DNA of 9,355 nt from an uncultured Selenomonadaceae bacterium (lineage in GTDB: Bacteria > Bacillota > Negativicutes > Selenomonadales > Selenomonadaceae), in NCBI GenBank assembly GCA_905235425.1, contig CAJOKY010000076.1, positions 1-9,355 on the forward strand. Reading direction: 5' to 3'. The position numbers were made by a program, and so were the translations under genes. Positions 5,578 through 9,355 of this stretch are shown piece after piece. The stretch's first letter is position 1. Each line of letters starts with the position of its first letter. The notes beneath the pieces are model-generated. The model was not told where the DNA came from and made no database searches. It saw only the letters and a program-made list of their open reading frames with translations.

Positions 5578-6522
5578 ATGAATAATAAAAAAAAAGTAAA
5601 AATTAAACCCGCCGATAAAAAAATTACCGATGCCGATACAAAATCTGCCGAACATAGCGAAGTGCAGTACAAGCCGATGACGGTTGTAAATTTAAAAGTG
5701 GTGCGTACAAATGAATTTGGCGCATTTCTTAACGCAGGTACAGGCAACAGTAGCGATGATATACTTTTGCATAAGACGCAGCAGACGGCGGAAGTTAAGG
5801 TAGGCGACACGGTAAATGTTTTTCTGTATCTTGACCCCAAAAAAAGGCTTACGGCAAGCATGAGAGTGCCTAAAATGCGCGAAGGGCAGATAGCGCGGCT
5901 GAAGGTTATCAACGTGACTAATGACGGCGCATTTTTGGACGTAGGCGCTGAACGCGGAATTTTTATGCCATTTGCCGAAATGCGCGGCAGACCTAAAACC
6001 GGCGACATTGTTTGGGCAAAACTTTATACCGATAAATCAGGACGTCTTGCCACGTCAATGAAAGTTTCTGATGAAATTCGGCGTGCGTCAAAACCTGCAG
6101 AAAATGTTCAGCGCGGCGACAGGGTTATAGGTGCGATTTACAATATTACCGATGCCGGCGCATTTGTCTTCACCGAAGAAAGATATATCGTCTTCATTGC
6201 GAAAAAAGAAATGCCACGTGAAGTAAAAGTCGGTGATGTAGTTGAGGCGCGTGTAACTTTTGTTCGCGAAGACGGCAGGCTTGATGCGTCGTTACGCTAT
6301 GCTAAGGAGACCGCTCTGCAAAATGACGCGGAAAATATTTTGAAGTTTATGCGCGAAAACGGCGGGCAAATGTCTTTTGCCGATAATACAGCGCCGGAAA
6401 AAATTCAAGCAGTCTTTCATATAAGCAAGGCGGCGTTTAAACGTGCGATAGGTCACCTTTTTAAAGAAAAGCGCATTGAAAAAGTTAATGACGGATGGAA
6501 AGTTGTAACCGGTAGCGATTAG
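5578..6522 (+). CDS. cvfB: CvfB-like S1-domain RNA-binding protein (YitL family)
   Basis: The product has three tandem S1-type OB folds (about residues 34-96, 102-165 and 176-242) and a C-terminal winged-helix domain (about 250-310), the architecture of Staphylococcus aureus CvfB and Bacillus YitL. Repeat cores are visible as EFGAFL, NDGAFLDVG and DAGAFVF, each followed by KVGDTV-, KTGDIV- or KVGDVV-type turns and by KKRLTAS, GRLATS and GRLDAS strands. CvfB binds RNA and affects virulence-factor expression in S. aureus; a general RNA-related role is what can be inferred here. The 314 residues are somewhat longer than usual (about 280-300) because of a Lys-rich N-terminal extension (1-33) that begins with an A9 run in the DNA. 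ATG 5578 is the first possible start, since TAA directly precedes it. CoaE follows after 39 bases. Confidence 0.85.
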   Translation: MNNKKKVKIKPADKKITDADTKSAEHSEVQYKPMTVVNLKVVRTNEFGAFLNAGTGNSSDDILLHKTQQTAEVKVGDTVNVFLYLDPKKRLTASMRVPKMREGQIARLKVINVTNDGAFLDVGAERGIFMPFAEMRGRPKTGDIVWAKLYTDKSGRLATSMKVSDEIRRASKPAENVQRGDRVIGAIYNITDAGAFVFTEERYIVFIAKKEMPREVKVGDVVEARVTFVREDGRLDASLRYAKETALQNDAENILKFMRENGGQMSFADNTAPEKIQAVFHISKAAFKRAIGHLFKEKRIEKVNDGWKVVTGSD

Positions 6523-6561
6523 CTGTTATCGGTTAATTCTAAAATCGGAGGGGAAAAAATT

Positions 6562-7164
6562 TTGCATATAATAGGATTGACTGGCGCCATAGCTTGCGGG
6601 AAATCTTCCATTGCAGACGAACTCCGAAATTTTGGCGCAAAAACTTTAGATATTGACAAAGTCACCAAAGAACTCTTAGAATACGGCGGTTCACTGTATT
6701 CAAGCTACGTGCAACGCTACGGAAACATTGTTTTGAATGAAAACGGCGGGCTTAACAAAAAGGCTGTCGCCGACATTATTTTCAATAATGAAAGTGAGCG
6801 GCAGTGGGTAAATTCCGTAGCGCACCCTGTGCTTTTGAATCGCGCTCGGGATTTTTTGACTGAATGCGCGGATAACGGTGAATTTCTTGCAGTTTTGGAA
6901 GTTCCGCTTTTATTTGAGGCGGGCTGGGATAATTTGGTTGACGAAGTTTGGGCAGTACGTATTCCGCGCAAAATGCAAATCAAGCGTCTTATGGCACGTG
7001 ACGGCATTACTCGGCAAGATGCAGAAACACGAATCAACGCGCAGATGTCCGCTGATGAAATTGCCGCCCGCGCAGATGTTGTAATTGATAACACTCAGCT
7101 CAAAATAAAAATTCGCAAACAAATTTTAAATTTAATGCGTAAAAGATTCGTCTACCTTCCATGA
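6562..7164 (+). CDS. coaE: Dephospho-CoA kinase
   Basis: Phosphorylates the 3'-hydroxyl of dephospho-CoA with ATP, the last step of coenzyme A synthesis; cytosolic P-loop kinase. TTG 6562 has a strong GGAGGGG eight bases upstream and puts the P-loop GLTGAIACGKSS at residues 5-16, as in the family. Other hallmarks are the LDIDKVTKELL segment (29-39), the AHPV site (87-90), VPLLFEAG (114-121), the lid region RLMARDGITRQDAETRINAQM (142-162) and DVVIDNT (172-178). Length 200 fits the family. The usual second Gly of GLTGGI is Ala9 here, a mild variation. The lytic transglycosylase gene follows 16 bases later, a pairing I believe is common in Negativicutes and related Firmicutes; co-transcription from the cvfB side is likely. 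Confidence 0.97.
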   Translation: MHIIGLTGAIACGKSSIADELRNFGAKTLDIDKVTKELLEYGGSLYSSYVQRYGNIVLNENGGLNKKAVADIIFNNESERQWVNSVAHPVLLNRARDFLTECADNGEFLAVLEVPLLFEAGWDNLVDEVWAVRIPRKMQIKRLMARDGITRQDAETRINAQMSADEIAARADVVIDNTQLKIKIRKQILNLMRKRFVYLP

Positions 7165-7180
7165 AGTGAAGTGAGTAACC

Positions 7181-7798
7181 TTGCCTAAAGTCAAAAAAAA
7201 AGTTTTTGCAACAAGTATAATTTTATTTCTGATAATCTGCGCGGTAATTCGCTTGCCGTCGGCGCAAAAAATTTTATACCCGTTTCCATACCGTGAAAAA
7301 ATCGAAGAACACTCTGCGCGTTACCGAGTGGACAGATTTTTGGCAATATCGGTAATGAAAGTGGAAAGTAATTTTGCTGAAGGTGCATTGTCAAAGAGCG
7401 GCGCAGTAGGTTTAATGCAGATAATGCCGGAGACCGCAAATTGGATCGCGTACCAACTTGACGAAGAGCCGCCGTCAATAAATAAACTTCATAACACCGA
7501 CACAAATATTAAGTACGGCATTTGGTATTTGTCGGAGCTTGAAGATGAATTTTCCGGCAACGATATTTTGGCACTGGCGGCGTACAATGCAGGGCGCGGC
7601 AATGTGCATCATTGGATGAATACAAACGGCTGGCGTAAAAATTTTTCTGACGTTGACGCAATTCCATTTGACGAAACGCGCCATTACGTGAAAAAAGTTT
7701 TGTACTGCCGCGACAAGTACGTTGAATTGTATGGTGAAAAAAATCCCTCCCATAAAGACAGCATTTCTCTTGCAGAAAAATTTTCTATCGGAAATTAA
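7181..7798 (+). CDS. Membrane-anchored lytic transglycosylase, SLT (GH23) domain
   Basis: Cleaves the MurNAc-GlcNAc bond of peptidoglycan with formation of 1,6-anhydro-MurNAc, outside the cytoplasmic membrane. The N-terminus is Lys-rich (residues 2-7), followed by a hydrophobic helix (9-24) that acts as an uncleaved anchor or signal; no lipobox Cys is seen after it. The SLT domain (about 37-185) carries the catalytic Glu62 in MKVESNF, GLMQIMPET (77-85), the AAYNAG motif (133-138) and DETRHYVKKV (164-173), all diagnostic of Slt70-type catalytic domains. At 205 residues it is a minimal enzyme without the helical ring of Slt70. TTG 7181 is preceded only by weak purine-rich sequence (GAAGTGAG). 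The gene ends just before a bidirectional terminator and closes the plus-strand run. Confidence 0.95.
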   Translation: MPKVKKKVFATSIILFLIICAVIRLPSAQKILYPFPYREKIEEHSARYRVDRFLAISVMKVESNFAEGALSKSGAVGLMQIMPETANWIAYQLDEEPPSINKLHNTDTNIKYGIWYLSELEDEFSGNDILALAAYNAGRGNVHHWMNTNGWRKNFSDVDAIPFDETRHYVKKVLYCRDKYVELYGEKNPSHKDSISLAEKFSIGN

Positions 7799-7824
7799 AC
7801 TTGACATAAAATAACGCAAAGAAA

Positions 7825-7859
7825 AAAGCCAACCCGTAAAGGTCGGCTTTAATTTTTTT
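7825..7859. terminator. Bidirectional intrinsic terminator between convergent genes
   Basis: AAAGCCAACC (7825-7834) pairs with GGTCGGCTTT (7841-7850) around a six-base loop, followed by T7 at 7853-7859. For plus-strand transcripts one pair is an A-C mismatch; in minus-strand transcripts the same position is a G-U wobble and the stem is followed by a T-rich stretch. It serves both the transglycosylase gene and the facing NlpC/P60 gene. Confidence 0.85.
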
Positions 7860-7871
7860 ATGCGATAAATT

Positions 7872-8531
7872 TTAAAGTATTCTTCTTGAACCTATGTAAC
7901 GTGAACTCCAATAAGATTCGCTAAGTGAAGAAATCATAACGCCGCTGCTTGAGCTTGCGTGAATGAAATTTCCGTCACCAAGATAAATTCCAACGTGCGA
8001 TGCGCCGTAAGTGTAGGTTGTGAAGAAAACCATATCGCCCGGTATAAGTTCGTAAGTTGAAACAGGCATACCAACTTCGTACTGGGCATCGGCAGTGCGG
8101 GGAAGTGAAATTCCTGCCTGCGCGAAAACGTATTTGACGTAGCCGGAGCAGTCAAAGCCGTAAGGCGTCGTACCGCCGAAAACGTAGGGAACGCCGATAT
8201 ACTGCATTGCACCGCTTATAATTCTGCGTGCTATAACGTTTGAACCGCGACTTATTTCAGGCATATCACGTCCCAAAAGTGCCGCGTACGTTTCCGGTCC
8301 TACCATGCCGTCGGGATAAATTCCCTTCGACGCTTGAAAAGATTTTATAGCGTCTGCCATTGCAGGACCAAATGAACCGTCCGCCACAATGTCGTAGCCC
8401 AATTCAATCAGCTGTCCTTGCAATTCCGCAATATCCGAGCCTTCATCCCCCATTCTAAATTCTGCCGCCAATGCCGTAGAACTTACTAACACCAATACCA
8501 ATGCCATCGCTAACGTTCGGAAAAAATGCAT
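7872..8531 (-). CDS. Secreted peptidoglycan-binding NlpC/P60 endopeptidase
   Basis: Exported cysteine hydrolase expected to cut peptide stems of peptidoglycan (gamma-D-Glu to diamino acid bond or similar). From ATG 8531 the 219-residue product has a signal peptide (hydrophobic 5-20, cleavage expected near ALA-A at 20-23), a PG_binding_1 domain (about 28-87, with GSDIAELQGQL, DGSFGPAMADAIKSFQ and DGMVGPETYAAL) and a C-terminal NlpC/P60 domain (about 103-219). The catalytic residues are visible: Cys128 in FDCSGYV, His179 in SHVGIYLG and His191 in FIHASSSSGV. ATG 8531 is chosen over an in-frame TTG at 8543 because GGGAG at 8548-8544 leaves a 12-base gap to ATG but none to TTG. It is likely transcribed from its own promoter downstream of tatD and ends at the shared terminator. 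Confidence 0.95.
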   Translation of the reverse strand: MHFFRTLAMALVLVLVSSTALAAEFRMGDEGSDIAELQGQLIELGYDIVADGSFGPAMADAIKSFQASKGIYPDGMVGPETYAALLGRDMPEISRGSNVIARRIISGAMQYIGVPYVFGGTTPYGFDCSGYVKYVFAQAGISLPRTADAQYEVGMPVSTYELIPGDMVFFTTYTYGASHVGIYLGDGNFIHASSSSGVMISSLSESYWSSRYIGSRRIL

Positions 8532-8543
8532 ACCAAAAAACAA

Positions 8544-8548
8544 CTCCC
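8544..8548 (-). promoter_or_regulatory. Shine-Dalgarno GGGAG of the NlpC/P60 gene
   Basis: GGGAG on the minus strand directly abuts the TTG at 8543 and lies 12 bases from ATG 8531, so it supports the shorter, ATG-started protein. Confidence 0.6.
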
Positions 8549-8586
8549 ACTCTAAATTTTAAACACAACGCAAACCCTCTAAAAAT

Positions 8587-8595
8587 ATTGTATCA
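8587..8595 (-). promoter_or_regulatory. Probable extended -10 promoter for the NlpC/P60 gene
   Basis: On the minus strand TGATACAAT matches the extended -10 form TGnTATAAT with one mismatch. No good -35 hexamer is found at 15-18 bases. Transcription would begin near 8580, giving a leader of about 50 bases before ATG 8531. The 100-base gap after tatD is the only place for a promoter here. Confidence 0.45.
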
Positions 8596-8631
8596 TTTTC
8601 GCCTGATTTATAACTGAATCAAAAAAATTTT

Positions 8632-9355
8632 TTACGCATCAAAATAAAGCCTTTCGGCGTTAAGCGTCGTATACTCGGCAACGTCTTCTAAATCTTCGCC
8701 GCGCAGTTCCGCAACTTTTTTAGCTACGTCAACCATATAAGCAGGCTCATTTCTTTTACCGCGATTAGGTACAGGAGCAAGGTACGGTGCATCTGTTTCA
8801 AGCAAAATCATTTCACGTGGTGCCGCCTTCACAACTTCCCATAATTTTTTTGAATTGTTAAATGTTACGGGACCGTCAACGCCGATAAGCCAGCCCATTT
8901 TCCAAATTTCCCGCGCCATTTCCAAACTGCCTGAATAGCAATGCAAGACGCCGCGCAGTCCTTTACCTTCACTCTGCAAAATTTTCAGTGCGTCACCATG
9001 CGCGTCACGTTCGTGAATGCATACGGGCAAATTAAGCTGTCGTGCAATGTCAAGTTGCTGTATAAAAGTTTTCTGTTGCGCCAATCTTACGGCGGGATCT
9101 TTTTCCCAGTGATAGTCAAGACCAATTTCACCGATAGCGATAACTTTTTTCTGCGCGGCAAGCTCGGCAATTTTTTCAACAGTTTTATTTTCATCGAATT
9201 TTTCAATTTCGGAAGGGTGAACGCCGACGCCTGCGAACATACCGGCAAATTTTTCTGCAAGGCTGATAACCTGCGCGGAACTTTTCAGCGTGTCGCCGAA
9301 ATTTATAATTCGCGTAACACCGGCACTTTCAGCGCGGCTTGCAACTTCTTCCAAG
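8632..9355 (-). CDS. tatD: TatD-family metal-dependent deoxyribonuclease, N-terminus outside window
   Basis: TIM-barrel hydrolase of the amidohydrolase superfamily; family members are Mg-dependent 3'-5' DNases linked to DNA repair and quality control. The minus-strand frame is open to the right edge; 240 codons are present, so roughly 15-20 N-terminal residues, including the expected first HxH metal motif, are missing. Visible motifs, numbered from the first residue present, are GVHP (44-47), the metal ligand Glu76 in GEIGLDYHW, His114 in CIHERDAHGD, His138 in LHCYSG, and Asp188 in LLETDAPYLAP, followed by PNRGKRNEP (196-204). All match YabD/YcfH-type TatD proteins. metG is a frequent upstream partner in Firmicutes but cannot be seen here. 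The NlpC/P60 gene follows after 100 bases. Confidence 0.95.
   Translation of the reverse strand, partial: LEEVASRAESAGVTRIINFGDTLKSSAQVISLAEKFAGMFAGVGVHPSEIEKFDENKTVEKIAELAAQKKVIAIGEIGLDYHWEKDPAVRLAQQKTFIQQLDIARQLNLPVCIHERDAHGDALKILQSEGKGLRGVLHCYSGSLEMAREIWKMGWLIGVDGPVTFNNSKKLWEVVKAAPREMILLETDAPYLAPVPNRGKRNEPAYMVDVAKKVAELRGEDLEDVAEYTTLNAERLYFDA

Noticed and set aside
5587..5595. A9 run at the start of the cvfB-like gene as a slippage switch
   Set aside because: It encodes Lys codons in a Lys-rich extension in an A-rich region; A runs of this size are common, and a similar A9 in the transglycosylase gene (7193-7201) is also just Lys codons.
5574..6008. Minus-strand open frame of 144 codons opposite the cvfB-like gene
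   Set aside because: Shadow of the S1-domain gene; no motif, no start signal, and the plus-strand gene explains the constraint.
8604..8633. TGATT...AATCA inverted repeat next to an A7/T7 stretch as a tatD terminator
   Set aside because: Only five weak pairs, and on the minus strand the T run comes before the stem rather than after it.

Overview
The window is a compact stretch of bacterial chromosome with moderate GC and very short gaps between genes. Its gene order is proA - (insertion) - nadD - yqeK - LytR/CpsA/Psr protein - rsfS, then a glycosyltransferase, a CvfB-type S1 protein, coaE and a lytic transglycosylase. Two genes on the opposite strand, an NlpC/P60 hydrolase and tatD, converge on this run. 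The nadD-yqeK-LCP-rsfS order is typical of Firmicutes. With the strong Shine-Dalgarno sequences, frequent TTG starts and the style of the glycosyltransferase, I infer a Negativicutes (Selenomonadales-like) anaerobe. That placement is inference, not proof.

Layout. Positions 1-519 hold the 3' part of proA (proline synthesis). Positions 520-1731 are an accessory patch: a decayed Sel1-repeat pseudogene, a 259-residue coiled-coil protein of unknown function with a Pro-rich linker, and a 47-residue membrane microprotein overlapping its end. Positions 1738-4369 are the conserved housekeeping run: NadD (NAD synthesis), YqeK (Ap4A hydrolase), an LCP cell-wall polymer ligase and RsfS (ribosome silencing). 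Positions 4400-5509 encode a GT-A glycosyltransferase carrying an uninterrupted run of ten G in its coding sequence, in frame as given. Positions 5578-7798 hold the CvfB-like RNA-binding protein, CoaE (last step of CoA synthesis) and a membrane-anchored lytic transglycosylase. A bidirectional terminator follows. Then, on the minus strand, come a secreted peptidoglycan endopeptidase with its own likely promoter, and tatD, which runs off the right edge.

The genes mix core cofactor and ribosome functions with cell-envelope work (LCP, glycosyltransferase, lytic transglycosylase, NlpC/P60). The main finding is the G10 tract. Losing one G places a TAG directly after the tract, and gaining one G leads to a TAA 21 codons past it, so the gene looks like an on/off contingency (phase-variable) locus. 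Second, the cvfB-like gene has its only strong Shine-Dalgarno 34 bases before the ATG, with a GC-rich hairpin exactly filling the gap. Third, the Sel1 pseudogene can be reconstructed to a full 36-residue repeat. No tRNA, rRNA, CRISPR array or insertion sequence was seen.
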